A stretch of 64,000 nt of DNA from Hyperoplus lanceolatus (Eukaryota; Chordata; Actinopteri; Uranoscopiformes; Ammodytidae): contig CM049396.1 of NCBI GenBank assembly GCA_026929865.2, positions 19,399,001 to 19,463,000 on the forward strand. The letters run 5' to 3'. Below, one piece after another: positions 52,042 to 62,677 of the stretch. How positions within the stretch are numbered: position 1 is the first letter of the stretch; each line of letters starts with the position of its first letter. The notes under the pieces are model-generated. The model had not been told where the DNA came from and did no database searches. It was given only the letters and a program-made list of their open reading frames with translations. Position numbers and translations under genes: made by a program.

Positions 52042-52399
52042 GTGAGAGGGGTCTTGTGCAGCGACAGAAGAGTCAGTTGGGGCCAGAAGGAGGAGGAGAG
52101 CTTGCTCTCTGATGTGCACTCGTTCGTTTCACTGTTCACTGGCGCCGTGACGATAAGCAGGCAGCGGACGAGGATGCTCTGTTGTCTGGTGCGCACATTC
52201 TCCTGTCTCAAGCTCCTCACCGTCACCATGGAAGAGCTGAATTAATGCAAAAGCTTCACGTGTCCCTCCTGCTCCCGGAGCCGATGAAATTGATACCACC
52301 GTTCCAGACCGGACCTGAGCGTTTTTCGCCCTCCGAAACACTGGACCCCTGTTACCGAGCGGAGAGGACCGCGGCTGAATTATAAAGTCTTCAGAGAAG
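52042..52399 (+). other. cacna1d: Possible cacna1d 5' untranslated exon
   Basis: This stretch is more GC- and CpG-rich than its surroundings and ends in a fair donor (GAGAAG/GTACTG at 52399). Its position 2.1 kb before the acceptor of the first coding exon suits an untranslated first exon. There is no open frame compatible with the main coding phase. No transcript evidence is available, so this is a guess from context. Confidence 0.3.
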
Positions 52400-54540
52400 G
52401 TACTGCTGCACGTTGCGGTTTCTGCTCCACAAAACTGAAGTTAGCCCCCTTAGCATAGCTGCTTTCTCGCTTCTGTATGCAGACAATGATTATACCTTTT
52501 CTTTATTGTCAGAGGAGAGCAGTTATTAATGCACATCTCGACGCTGTCATGATTTCTGGACTCAGCGCAGGAAATTCGTCGCCTTGTCATTAACAAAACA
52601 TCAAATTACATTTGAACAGAGCATGGTCAGGGCTGATTCCAGGCTGATACCTTTTCTCCTAGCTGAGGTGGGCTCTGCTCATGTGGACTGCCCACTATAT
52701 TAGCCCCGAGTTTGACAGCATCGCTTATTGAGGTCTGTTGCAAAAACGATGCCAGCTGTTTCTGCTGAGCAGCGAGGATCATCTGACGGCGGTGCGTTGC
52801 TCAATTTTCACTATGAGAGCCCAGAGTCAGGCTGTCATTTCACATCGCTTTTTGGAGAATGGGTTACCATATCCTACCTTGGTGGTGTCCAAGGAGAAAT
52901 GCGAGGACGCTTGGTGATGGTTATTTTATCAGAAATTTTATTGGAAATGTCAGTGTTAAATTTCATCCCAGATGAACAGACGACGTTTTCGATGCAACAG
53001 TGAAATTAATATTCTAAAATAAGCGCATTTAATGCGCATTGTTCACACATTGAACTTGCACTAGCTACATAGAGGCAGCCTCATATCACAAAGGGGATGG
53101 AAAGCTTGCTGCATGAACCTACTGCAAGATGTGCAGTCTTACATCACAGCAACACTCACCACATTGTTTCTATGCAATATGAAGATGAATTCTTCTTGGA
53201 GCATCACTGCAATGTGACCTTTGCTGTTTCTTCCTCTGCGGGCCTGTTTTGCAGTTCAAGGACTTACACAGCTGTAGAGACCAAGTGATGCCTGAGATTG
53301 GCAGCTCTGAATTAACAGCTGAATGTGTGTGCATGTGTTTTGGCTTTAGCTCTATGTCATCTGCCAGCATATGTTTCCCTGTTGACTGGTTATGTTCAGA
53401 AAGTGTTGGTTAGTTGACATAATTCAGACTCATGATAGCAACATCAAAAACAGGCTATATATTGTTCAGAGTATCTCAGCTTCAGTTGCACATTTCTTTA
53501 TTTTCACTGTTTGAGGCACACACCAGCATGCATTAGACATTTGCTAAACATTATTTATCATATTTGCTTCGTTATCCTTAAAAAGAAGGCTGTTGAATAA
53601 GCTGTATATGACAAACTGACATTATTCTGCTACTGTATTTCTATTGTGATGATTGTGATTATCCTCCCTCTAATAATGTTAATAATGACTTGGCTCAAGT
53701 ACCGTAAAACGTTCTCATATGTTCTAAAAACTAATTGTAAGCCGGTATGGCTATATAGAAAAATCGATTATGTCTACCTTTTTATTTCACTCATTACCAT
53801 TGTTTTTTGAGCCCATTTGGGACAGCTGCTGTACTGTGCACCTGTGCCCAACAGGTCGCAAGGAAAGGATTTAGCTCCATCTTCAAGAAGAAGTATTAGT
53901 GTTTGAACTGGATTGTCATCTGTAAACTTGGACAAAAAAAACTGAACCGATCAAATCAATGCAAGCTTTCCTTAATGCATTGCATACCCAGCTTAGCAGG
54001 ATGTTTAAGAAAATAAAATAAAAGAACAGAGAACTAAAAATTATATTAATAATAGTAATGAGTGCAATTATTCTTTGGTGGTACTGGTAGTAACAATGAA
54101 AGTAACGATTCACAACAAGCAGAGACACACATGGGTTATGCAGTTACTAACAATGTATTGCAGTGATTGAAGGCAAAATTAAAATATGTTTAAGACTATT
54201 TTTAAATGAATGAGAGACTGTTCAAGCATCTAGGGGCATAAACACTATGTCATTTTTGCCGTTTGTCAAAGTGAATAGAGAATGATTGAGAACATCAGAA
54301 CCAGATGATCTGAGTGTCTGAGTAGCTTTTAAGCAGCGGGTCTAACATATATATGATTGTTATGTATGTTAGACCCGCTGAACAGCCAGCACTCAGTGCC
54401 TCATGCAAGTCAATGTACGCATTGGGGTACTGTTGGAATGTGCTCTGCTCTCCTTTTAAAATGCAATTTCAAATATTATTTCACTGTGCCAAACATCCCT
54501 GATGCCATCTTCTACTCTCACCTTTTTTTTCTATTCTCAG
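52400..54540. other. Putative first intron of cacna1d
   Basis: AT-rich DNA without recognisable exons or transposon ends. The only structural feature noted is the perfect 15-bp inverted repeat at 54335-54379. It ends in a strong pyrimidine tract and CAG acceptor at 54538-54540. Confidence 0.4.
54335..54379. repeat. 15-bp perfect inverted repeat (hairpin)
   Basis: AGCGGGTCTAACATA at 54335-54349 is the exact reverse complement of 54365-54379, with a 15-base AT-rich loop. It lies about 160 bp before the cacna1d exon acceptor. It may be a chance palindrome or the remnant of a small MITE; no target duplication is visible. Confidence 0.6.
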
Positions 54541-54549
54541 AGGCAAATT

Positions 54550-54690
54550 ATGCCAGCAGCACCAGCGTCGCTCCCCCTGGTGACGTGCCAGTTCATTGGT
54601 CAGACGACTCTGCCCTCCTCTAGCCTCTCTTGCTGCCCTGGCAGGTCCATGCTGCTGGATGCTCGTCACAGAGCCACTCCCGCACCATGA
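54550..54690 (+). CDS. Upstream ORF overlapping the cacna1d start codon
   Basis: The ATG at 54550 lies nine bases into the exon that begins at 54541 and opens a 46-codon frame ending in TGA at 54688-54690. The stop overlaps the main ATG (54687-54689) as ATGA. Any transcript using the acceptor at 54540 would carry this frame ahead of the channel start, so it could limit or pass on translation of the channel. It has no family resemblance. It is a sequence observation; function is inferred. Confidence 0.45.
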   Translation: MPAAPASLPLVTCQFIGQTTLPSSSLSCCPGRSMLLDARHRATPAP

Positions 54691-54982
54691 GCGCCAACGG
54701 GCCCGCCCCGGACCCAGCCCCCGTGGCCCCAGAGGCCCCCACTGTCGCTCCGGCCCCCGCTGTGGCCCTCCCAGCCCCACCAGCAGCACCAGCGGCTCCT
54801 CCCGCCCCGCCCGCCCAGTCCTCCACTATACCGGTAGGTGCGTTGGCCCAGAAGAAGCGGGCGCAGTATGCCAAGAGCAAGAAACAGGGCAGCAACGCCA
54901 ACACCAGGCCAGTAAGGGCTCTGTTTTGTCTAAGGCTCAACAACCCCATACGCAGGGCCTGCATCAGCCTGGTGGAGTGGAA
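54687..54982 (+). CDS. cacna1d: L-type calcium channel CaV1.3 alpha-1D, N-terminal exon (partial gene)
   Basis: The exon runs from the acceptor at 54540 to the donor TGGAA/GTATCC (54982/54983); the proposed coding part starts at ATG 54687 (A at -3). It encodes 98 residues: a Pro/Ala-rich N-terminus, then [19 protein letters not shown] and [15 protein letters not shown], the conserved stretch just before the first transmembrane helix of CaV1 channels. The exon start (GCA AAT TAT GCC) and end match human CACNA1D, not CACNA1C, and the neighbour tkt agrees with human 3p21. CaV1.3 is a plasma-membrane channel for low-threshold L-type calcium current in neurons, hair cells and pacemaker cells. Odd: an in-frame TAG at 54621-54623 cuts the usual N-terminal extension. 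All later exons lie beyond the window; the intron contains the DIRS copy 2. Confidence 0.85.
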
Positions 54983-55503
54983 GTATCCTTTTTCTGTGGC
55001 TTTATGTTATGCTATATGAGTGTTGATTATTGTTGGTAAATATGAAACGGTTAGGTGATTAATTGATTAGTTGATCGACAGTGGCACTATTATCGATTTG
55101 AGCATTTAAAGGTGGGTTAACTTTTGCTAATGTTTATAAAACCGCGGCACTATTTGAAGCTCAGAGCGAGTGGCCGATCGCCGTTAGCGGAGCCGCGTGC
55201 ACACATGACGGACAGGTATTGGATAGTGAGTAGATATTAGCTGATTTTTGAAAAAAAGCCTTTAAGTAATCTAAATACTTCACGTCCTTTTAAAACTTTT
55301 TTTTATATCAGTGTAAATTGGGTCCTGGGACATTGGTCACTGTTCTGAGCTTAATACACTACTGCTTAAAGGAATACTTCACCCATACGGAACCAGCGTT
55401 CTATCATTATAAAATCACTATTATAATATAATGAATGAGGTTTTTCTTTCCTCAGTCTTCCCTCAGTCTTCCCTTGGCCCAGCTGTCCTGTTAATCCTGA
55501 CCC
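54983..55503. other. cacna1d intron, left part
   Basis: No exon encoding the first transmembrane helix (expected to begin PF) was found here or anywhere to the right edge, so the intron is at least 9 kb. Nothing else was recognised in this stretch. Confidence 0.6.
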
Positions 55504-55505
55504 TA

Positions 55506-56488
55506 ATGGCGCTTTTCCACCGCACATGTAGCTCGACTCGACTCAACTCGACTCGACTCAACTTGGTTTGGTAGCAGCACGGGTCGTTTTCCACCGCAAA
55601 TAGTACCTGCTGAACGTGGGCGGGGTCGTCGTAAGGGGCTGAAAGCCTACTCCGGAGCAAAGTAGCAAAGCAGAAATTACGAGCAGTTGTTGCACTATTA
55701 ACTGAACCAACCGCCAAAAACACGGATGAAAAATGTTTAAGAAATACCCCCTTGTATCTGTTTGCTAAAAGAAGTAGAAGAATATTGCTACGGGCCATTA
55801 AAAGGGATGGTTGTTGTCCCGATGTGTGACTCTGCCACACAGTCAGCTGTAGGGATGCGTCACGTACATCCCTATGCACGTAAACACGGGCATGATAAAG
55901 TTGACTGTTTAGTGCTTGTTTCAGGATACGTGTTTTCAAATGCAAGCAGTGTCTCAGCCTGAATATTTTATTGAGGTAATCAGTTCAGTCCGAGGCTTGT
56001 AATGTAATCGCTCGCTATCATGTCTGTCCCAGCTGGCTACTATTTAGCCTAGCTGCTAGCTGCCCTACATGTCTCCTCTCGTATGTAAGTAACTTCCCCA
56101 ACAACCAGCACTGGGTGAGCTTAGCGAATATATGGAAAATAAATTCTGATCTGTGATGCAAATCAAATGAAAGAGAGCCAGAGAAGGCTGCACGCGGCCT
56201 AAATACACTCAAAAGTCCCGGAGAGTTGGGGAGAATAAACAACAGAATGAAGCCGGTAGTCTCTGGCCACTGATTGGCCAGACAATAGTCTCTGGCCAAT
56301 CAGTGGCCGGCCGTCTGCCGACGTCACCTTTTAGCATCGGCTCAGCTCGCTTGGAACCTCGAGCGAGGCGATACCAAAAAAGCAGCCGCTACGTGGTACC
56401 AGGTACCATGAAATTGCGGTGGAAAAACCAAAAATGCGAGTCGAGTCGAGTCGAGTCGAGCTGATACCATGCGGTGGAAAAGCGCCAT
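55506..56488. mobile_element. Non-autonomous transposon with ATGGCGCTTTTCCACCGCA ends
   Basis: The ends ATGGCGCTTTTCCACCGCA / TGCGGTGGAAAAGCGCCAT are perfect inverted repeats flanked by TA (55504-55505 and 56489-56490). Sub-terminal arms carry CGACT tandem units on the left (CTCGACTCGACTCAACTCGA) and the complementary GAGTC units on the right, so the arms can pair further. Length is 983 bp with no transposase. The superfamily is uncertain (hAT-like ends, but no 8-bp duplication seen). It lies in the cacna1d intron immediately left of DIRS copy 2. Confidence 0.78.
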
Positions 56489-56564
56489 TACTGTGATGTC
56501 ACAGTAAGGAAAATGTAGGGTTAGACAGTGAGACCATAAAACAAGAGTTACGTATGTAACTACG

Positions 56565-56743
56565 GTTCTATGAATTCTGGATGACCGCCAGAGGCAGTGC
56601 TTAACACTGGATGTTATCCTTCGCGCATGCGCAGGTCGAGTATATAATATAAACAAAGTCACGTGTGACCGGGGATGACGTCGGGACGCCCGTCTATATA
56701 AGTCCACGTCACTTCCCAAAATATCCCTTCAGAATCTTCTCGC
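56565..56743. repeat. DIRS copy 2 left terminal inverted repeat
   Basis: From about its 22nd base inward (GACCGCCAGAGGCAGTGC onward) it matches the reverse complement of 63528-63705 closely, including CGCATGCGCAGGTCGAG and CACGTGTGACCGGGGATGAC. The outermost 20 or so bases differ from the other end, as expected for DIRS. Confidence 0.9.
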
Positions 56744-56764
56744 AAGATTCCGAGTGACAGAGAA

Positions 56765-56852
56765 CTCTGGCGGTCATCCAGAATTCATAGAACGTAACTC
56801 TCGTTCTATTTCATTCTTACTGACCGCCAGAGGCAGTGCTTAACACTGGATG
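56765..56852. other. DIRS internal complementary region
   Basis: The first half (56765-56793, ending ATTCATAGAAC) is the reverse complement of the left terminus; the second half (56803-56852, starting GTTCTATTTCATTC) is the reverse complement of the right terminus. Nine bases, GTAACTCTC, lie between. In DIRS elements this region is thought to template joining of the two ends into a circular intermediate. Confidence 0.88.
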
Positions 56853-56893
56853 ACTATTACCAACGTAGTCACGAGGAATCCTGTACCCACCTA

Positions 56894-57936
56894 TTAGGAA
56901 GGGCCTGAGGGTTCCTGGAAAACAGCTGCAGCCACTGCGTGGCGAGCAGCTACATTGACCCTGTAAAATCGGGCAAAGGTGCACGCTGAAGCCCAGGAGG
57001 TCGCTGCACAAATTTCACTTAGAAGCACTCGTCTTAGTGCTGCCCTGGAAGTGGAGACACTCCTGGTGGAATGGCCTCTGACGTTAGGAGGCAAAGGCAG
57101 TCCTCTTGACTTGTATGCCTCCTCATTTACCACCCACTTGGAAAGCCTCTGTCTGGACAGTGCTTGCCCCTTTCTCGGTCCCCCGTAGCAGACAAACAGG
57201 CCATCAGACTGGCGAAAACCAGCAGTTTCCTGTATGTAACATCTCAAGGCTCTCACCGGGCAGAGTAGTTCTGCTGAACTAGCTTCCCCATCCGGTGGGT
57301 GTGAGGGGCCATAAGCTGCTAGCTGTATGACCTGATTATAGAAGGCCGAAGGCAGCCTCTTTGGGAAGAATGAAGGGTTAGGCCACAGTGCCACCCCTGT
57401 GCCATCTGAGTTCCAGCGTATACACTGTTCACTCACTGACAACGCATGAAGCTCACCAACACGCTTGGCTGATGCAATCGCTAGAAGAAAGGCAGCCTTT
57501 GCTGACAGCCATTTCAGCGGCGCCTGATCCAGGGGCTCAAATGGGGGGAGACAGAGGGCTCCCAGCACCAGAGGCAGGTCCCATGAGGGAACCTTGACAA
57601 CTAGTGGGGGGGTTCCTCCGCTGGGCTCCTTTAAGAAATCGGGTCACCAAAGAATGAGATCCCACCGTCTGGTTATCAACCTTAATGTGCCTGGATGAAA
57701 TAGCAGCCACATAGACTCTTAACGTGGAAGCAGATAGCTTCCTCTCCAGTAAGGACTGCAAAAAACGCAGTATCATTGGCACTGAGGAACTCTCCGGTAC
57801 CTCTCTCTGAGCCTTACACCACTCCGCAAATATCTTCCACCTGTTAGCATAAAGTGCCCTGGTGGAGGGAGCTCTTGAGTTTATGATGGTCTGAACTACC
57901 TCCTGGTCGCATGCCATCAGAAGTGGATCGGGCCCC
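56894..57936 (-). pseudogene. DIRS copy 2 tyrosine recombinase (frameshifted)
   Basis: The N-terminal part (SRAPSTRALYANRWKIFAEW, SASTLRVYVAAISSRH) lies at the end of the frame 57537-58559; the catalytic part lies in frame 57568-56894. The active-site set is visible in the latter: Arg36 (SAKRVGEL), His166 and Arg169 (GHSTRS), Trp192 and Tyr202 (FARFYRV). A frameshift near 57570-57600 separates the two halves, so the intact enzyme is not encoded, but all catalytic residues remain. Confidence 0.85.
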
Positions 57937-59581
57937 TCAAGGGCCAGACCCATAGCTGCAGGCATTCTGGTTTGGGGTGCCAGCTGGCCCCCCAGCTGTG
58001 AGAGCAGGTCCTGTCTCCTTGGCAGGCACCATGGATCTCCATCCAGCAGCCTGTACATTACTGGAAACCAGGGTCTCCCTGGCCAGTTTGGGGCAACCAG
58101 CAGGAGTCTGTAGTTCCCCTTCTGAACTCTGTGTAGGGTTAACCCTATCAGTGGAAATGGTGGGAAGGCATAAAGGAGCTGACGTGGCCATGGATGTGCC
58201 AAGGCATCCTGTCCCATCGGACTCTTCTCTGCCAGAGAGAACCAGAGAGGGCAGTGTGTTGTGGACTCTGACGCAAACAGGTCCACCTCTGCTGTGCCAT
58301 ATTTGCTCCATATTGCCTCTACTACCTCTGGGTGGAGTCTCCATTCCCCGACGGAGGTTTCTGGCGTGAAAGAAAGTCTGCCACCGTGTTCTGTGGCCCT
58401 GGAAGGTACATAGCCCTGAGGCTGGAGAAGTAAGGGAGAGCCCATACCAGGAGTTGCTGTGCAACCTGTAATGACTGAGCCGACCTTGTGCCCCCTTGAT
58501 GGTTCACATTGTAGACAGCTGACTTGTTGTCGCTTCGTACCAGAACATGTCTGCCTCACAAAAAAGTCAGGAATCTGCGGAGCGCTAAATACATAGCACG
58601 GAGCTCAAGCACATTGATGTGCTGTGTCATGTGCTGCGCACTCCAGAGCCCTCTCACCGCCCTGTGCTGCCATACTGCCCCCCAGCCAGAGGGCGAAGCA
58701 TCGGTCACCACCACCTCGCGGCACGAGGGGATCGAACCCAGTGTGACACCTTTGGCAAGATATGCCCTGCGTCTCCAGGGTCGTAATGCCAGGAGGCATT
58801 GACTGGACAGCCTGACTTTCCTGGATCCGCGCACCCTCGTGTCTAAGTGGAGGCCATTGGTCCATATTTGGAACGGCCGCAAGTGCAGGAGGCCCAGTGG
58901 TACTATTGCCGTTACTGACGTCAACATCCCCAACAGCCTGAGACAAAGGCTGTACCTTACCCTCCTGTCCTCCCGAAAACGCAGGAGGAGCTGTAGTATT
59001 GCTTCTACCCGCCGCGGAGACGGGCAAGCAAGCATCTGGACGGAGTCCAGGGTAATGCCAAGGAACAGTACCTCTTGGCTGGGTATCAGACAGCTTTTGC
59101 CATAATTAACCGTAAGACCCAACCTTTCCACATGGCCTAGGAGGGCCGTGGTGTCCTGCTCCGCCCGTTCCCGGGTCGGAGCGCAAATAAGCCAATCGTC
59201 CAGATAAGGGAATATTTGCAATCCGGTGGCTTGCATTGGTGCGAGTGCCGCACGCATGCACCTTGTGAAGATCCTTGGGGCTAGCGATAACCCAAATGGG
59301 AGGACCCTGAACTGGTAGGCCCGCCCTTCGAATGCGAAGCGCAGGTATGGCCTGTGATGTGGTGCAATTGGGACGTGAAAATACGCGTCCTTTAAATCTA
59401 TTGACGTGAACCAGCTTTGCCGTGTCACAGCCTGGAGCACTTCTGCTGTCTTTAACATGTGAAAGGGCAATACTTTCAGAAAACTGTTCAGCCCTCGTAA
59501 GTCCAGTATAGGGCGAAACCCGCCCTCTTTTTTTGGAATTAAAAAATACACTGAGTAAAACCCACCTTGCTGTGTCCGAGG
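57937..59581 (-). pseudogene. DIRS copy 2 reverse transcriptase-RNase H (frameshifted)
   Basis: The frame 59551-58556 holds the polymerase: IPKKEGGFRPILDLRGLN, SIDLKDAYFHVPI, FGLSLAPRIFT and the catalytic YLDD (59206-59195). RNase H begins with VVVTDASPSGWGAVWQ and LELRAMYLAL, then continues in another frame (VRSDNKSAVYN, FLSRQKPPSGN, 58507-58322). Downstream DLFASESTTHCPLW and YAFPPFPLIGL resemble the methyltransferase-like zone of DIRS elements. At least one frameshift near 58556 interrupts it. All proximal polymerase motifs are kept, so decay looks recent. Confidence 0.88.
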
Positions 59582-59727
59582 ATCTACGATCTCGATGGCC
59601 TTCTTCTTCAGGAGGGTGGATACTTCTTGGCTGAGGGCCTGTCGCCTTGTGGGATCGCTGACTGAAGTCAGTCTGATCCCCCTGAAAACTGGGGGCCGGC
59701 GTCAGAATTGGAGATTGTACCCTTGGG

Positions 59728-62677
59728 TTAGCGTGGCCACCACCCAAGGGTCTGTAGTGCAACTTTCCCAGCAGATGAGGTGCTGCTGGGAGAAGCGTCC
59801 GACGGCCGGCCCTGAGCCCTCAGGGTCTGCCCCCACGTCCTCTTGGGACCCTGGGGGGGGCGAAACCCTGACCCCCGCCCCCTCTGTGCCTGGGGTGCTG
59901 GCCATGTGGGAGTACGGCGGGGTTGATAGGATCGCTCAGGAGCAGGTGAGGTCCTGGGATAACCACCAGGACGCGCTGGCGGCAGAGGACGATTGGTGCC
60001 ATTACCTTGTGGAGACTGCTGTCTCGGTTGGGGTGTAGGTCCCCGAAGGCTAGCGAACTGCTGCCGTGTCTGGTTAGCCTGAATGCCACGATTCAAGGCC
60101 TGTTGTGCTGCCGGGCCAAACAGCTCCCCCGGAACTACGGGGAGAGTGCGGAGGATTCTTCGGCATGGCTCTGATAATGGGGACTGGGCCAGCCATACCT
60201 GGCGGCGCGCCAAAGTAAGCGTCGACATCAGCCTACCAAGTTCTCTGGTCATGAAGCCTGCAACGACGTATCACTTAGACTCTGCACTGAAGCCTCGGCA
60301 CTGGACGCTTGCAAGGACTACGACAGGGCCAGTATCAAATGTGAAAACGAGTTCCCAATGCGGCCCATACGTGCCGCTGTGTCATAGCACTTTGTTAGCA
60401 GGTCATCCGTAATGCGACACTGTGGCCTGGGACAGCGAGTGTTCGGCCTCAACACCTCCTCCGGTGCTACAATGAGGGAGGCAATGGTCGGCTCTACGGC
60501 TGGCATTCGGTCAAGTCCATGCTTGCCGGCATTCTGCATCGAAGCCAAAGCCCTGCTGTCACTGGTGTGATGAGATAGAGATCTGGGGTCTGGCCAGCAT
60601 ATGTGAAGCTCCTCGATATATTTTTGGGAGGGAGGCACAGAAAAATTCTCTTGTGGCGGGACACGCCTAAAGAATGCACTAGCTGGAGCGCTTGCTGCTG
60701 GAGCCTCATCCAACCCTAACCGTGCCAGTGCCATTCGGACCACTGGCTTAACCGTGGCCGAGGAAGCCTCCGAGCCTGCCCTAGACCCACTTCCTGCAAT
60801 CTGGGAGTCGTCTTCAGAAGCCTGGGTAGAAGCCTCTACTTCATCCTGTCCCGGCCTGTCTTCGTAGAACTGGCTACAGGAGGCCCTCGTAGACAGGGCA
60901 TCTTCATCCCCTTCTGGTGTGGTCGGAGCCTCTGCCTGAGGGATAGACCCCTGGGATGACTCCAACCTGACTGGCTGAAGGTTAAAGAGCAAACTCTTAC
61001 AGTTTTTCACAATTGTTTAAACACATTTTTTGGAACATAAGACACAATGTGCACAATCTGTAACTAATTTACCAACTGCTTAACCAATTCTGCTGAACTC
61101 CAAACACATTTCCTGCCTTAGACTCATATTCCCTTTCCAGAACACACATTTTTCACAACATTACACACAATTTTCTATATATTGCACACTCTTCCTGAAT
61201 TCTCTCTCTTGGTATTCACACAGAACACACTGCCAATCACATTTCTAAACTCAAAAGGCTTTTATGCAGTTAGCTATAGAAGGGTCAGAGATGAGCTCCT
61301 GTTTGCTGTGATTTACAGTAGACTGCACATTTTGGTACAAATACAGTTTTTGCCGAATACTGTAAACGCTAAAAGTGACTGCTATGACCACAGCATCACA
61401 ACCTCTAACTTTTGTAACCATGCTCTAAACCAAAGCTCCAACCCTACAAACACAATAAATGCTTTGCGCTGTGTTTGAAATTCTCCAACATACTTCTTGA
61501 AAAAAAATTAAACTAATTGAAAACCAATCAGTCTAAGCCTTAGCACTACAAATAGACCCCAGGTGAGCTCAGCTCCTTTCTGAGACAGTGAGAGTCAGGG
61601 GAAGAGGAGGAGAGAGAGCGACAGGAGGACGAGGACAAATAAGGCAACAGACGGAGACACATACACCAGGGACACTATAGTGGACTATGTTATAGATCAT
61701 GGCCTATCAATGAGGGAGCCTGGACAGAGAGTGTCTCAAAGGGAGACATTGAGTGTGATGTTGATGAGGCGATGTGGCCAGATGCAAACAGGAGGCGGTA
61801 TCCATAAAAGGATTCATAATCCAACCACCCAAGTCCTTACAACACTGTTTTTTTTATTCTACTGTAATTGTTTCTTAGTTTATGATGACACACTGAATTG
61901 CTTGAACTGCAGTCCTACCTATTCATTGTGTTTGTTTGAAATGGCAAAATAAACTATTCTGCATAATGTGTGTTAGCATTTGGCAAAAACCGTAAAGTCT
62001 TTGTTGTTACTATAGGTGAAAGTGTATGAACATGCAAAGGCATAATTCTACTGATAAATCATTCATATAGTGTTTTGCATTTATACTACAGTGTTTTCCA
62101 TTCTGCACACCAGTGTTCAATGAGTGCTAGAAATGTCTAGTCATATGATGTGTGTGTTTGTCATTTGAAAAGAAAACACCATTTAGTGAAGAGTTAACAC
62201 TGTTTTGAGCGTAAAGTGTGCTTTTGCAAGAGAAGTGAAGGATTTTGCATTTTGTGTTTGAGTTTTGGAATTTGGGTTTAGGGTTTTGAAAAAGTGAGGT
62301 AGTCTATCAGGAAATGTGTTTAAGCAATTGTGAAAAACTGTAATCTCAGCAAACTCTGACACTAGCTTATCCACTTTGGCAGCATAATGGTCAGTCTTCT
62401 TAGTCCTCTTCCTAGGCGGGGCCGCCCTGGGTGGGGAGCGTACTCGTACCTCTGGTTCTTCCCCAGGCAGGGGAAGCTCACCTTCAACCTGAGGTCCTTC
62501 CACCTCTGCTAGTCTCGCCTCCTTTAGCCCATGCGGCATGAAACTGCAGTTCATGCACTGATTGTCAGACAGCCCCTCCTTCAGGTGGACCACACCGAGG
62601 CATGCGGGGCATTCATCATGTCCATCTGTAGTTTGCAGTGGAGCCATGCAAGTGCGGCAACCATGTGAGCCTAACAT
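59728..62677 (-). pseudogene. DIRS copy 2 gag-like gene, split by a transposon
   Basis: It starts at 62677 with a Cys-rich segment (CRTCMAPLQ, HDECPACLG, QCMNCSFM), is interrupted at 62341 and resumes at 60997 (KSLLFNLQPVRLESSQ). Restoring a single TA keeps the frame. It runs through CRITDDLLTKCYDTAAR, meets a TAG near 60325 and a frameshift near 60250, and continues as a Pro/Arg-rich stretch to 59728. No enzyme domain is visible. Copy 1 has the matching fragments. Confidence 0.75.
61000..62340 (-). mobile_element. Internally deleted IS630/Tc1-mariner-like transposon
   Basis: Perfect inverted ends CAGTTTTTCACAATTG / CAATTGTGAAAAACTG with TA duplications (60998-60999 and 62341-62342). The interior (61640-61800, plus-strand reading) has only two pieces of a transposase like that at 41770-44584: the N-terminal DYVIDHGLSMREPG and the C-terminal CDVDEAMWPDANRR, joined with the whole DDE core missing. 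The rest is AT-rich. It is non-autonomous and belongs to a related but distinct family, since its ends differ from those at 41093. Confidence 0.88.

Noticed and set aside
57977-58369. Plus-strand frame opposite the DIRS genes
   Set aside because: Antisense shadow of the minus-strand DIRS frames.
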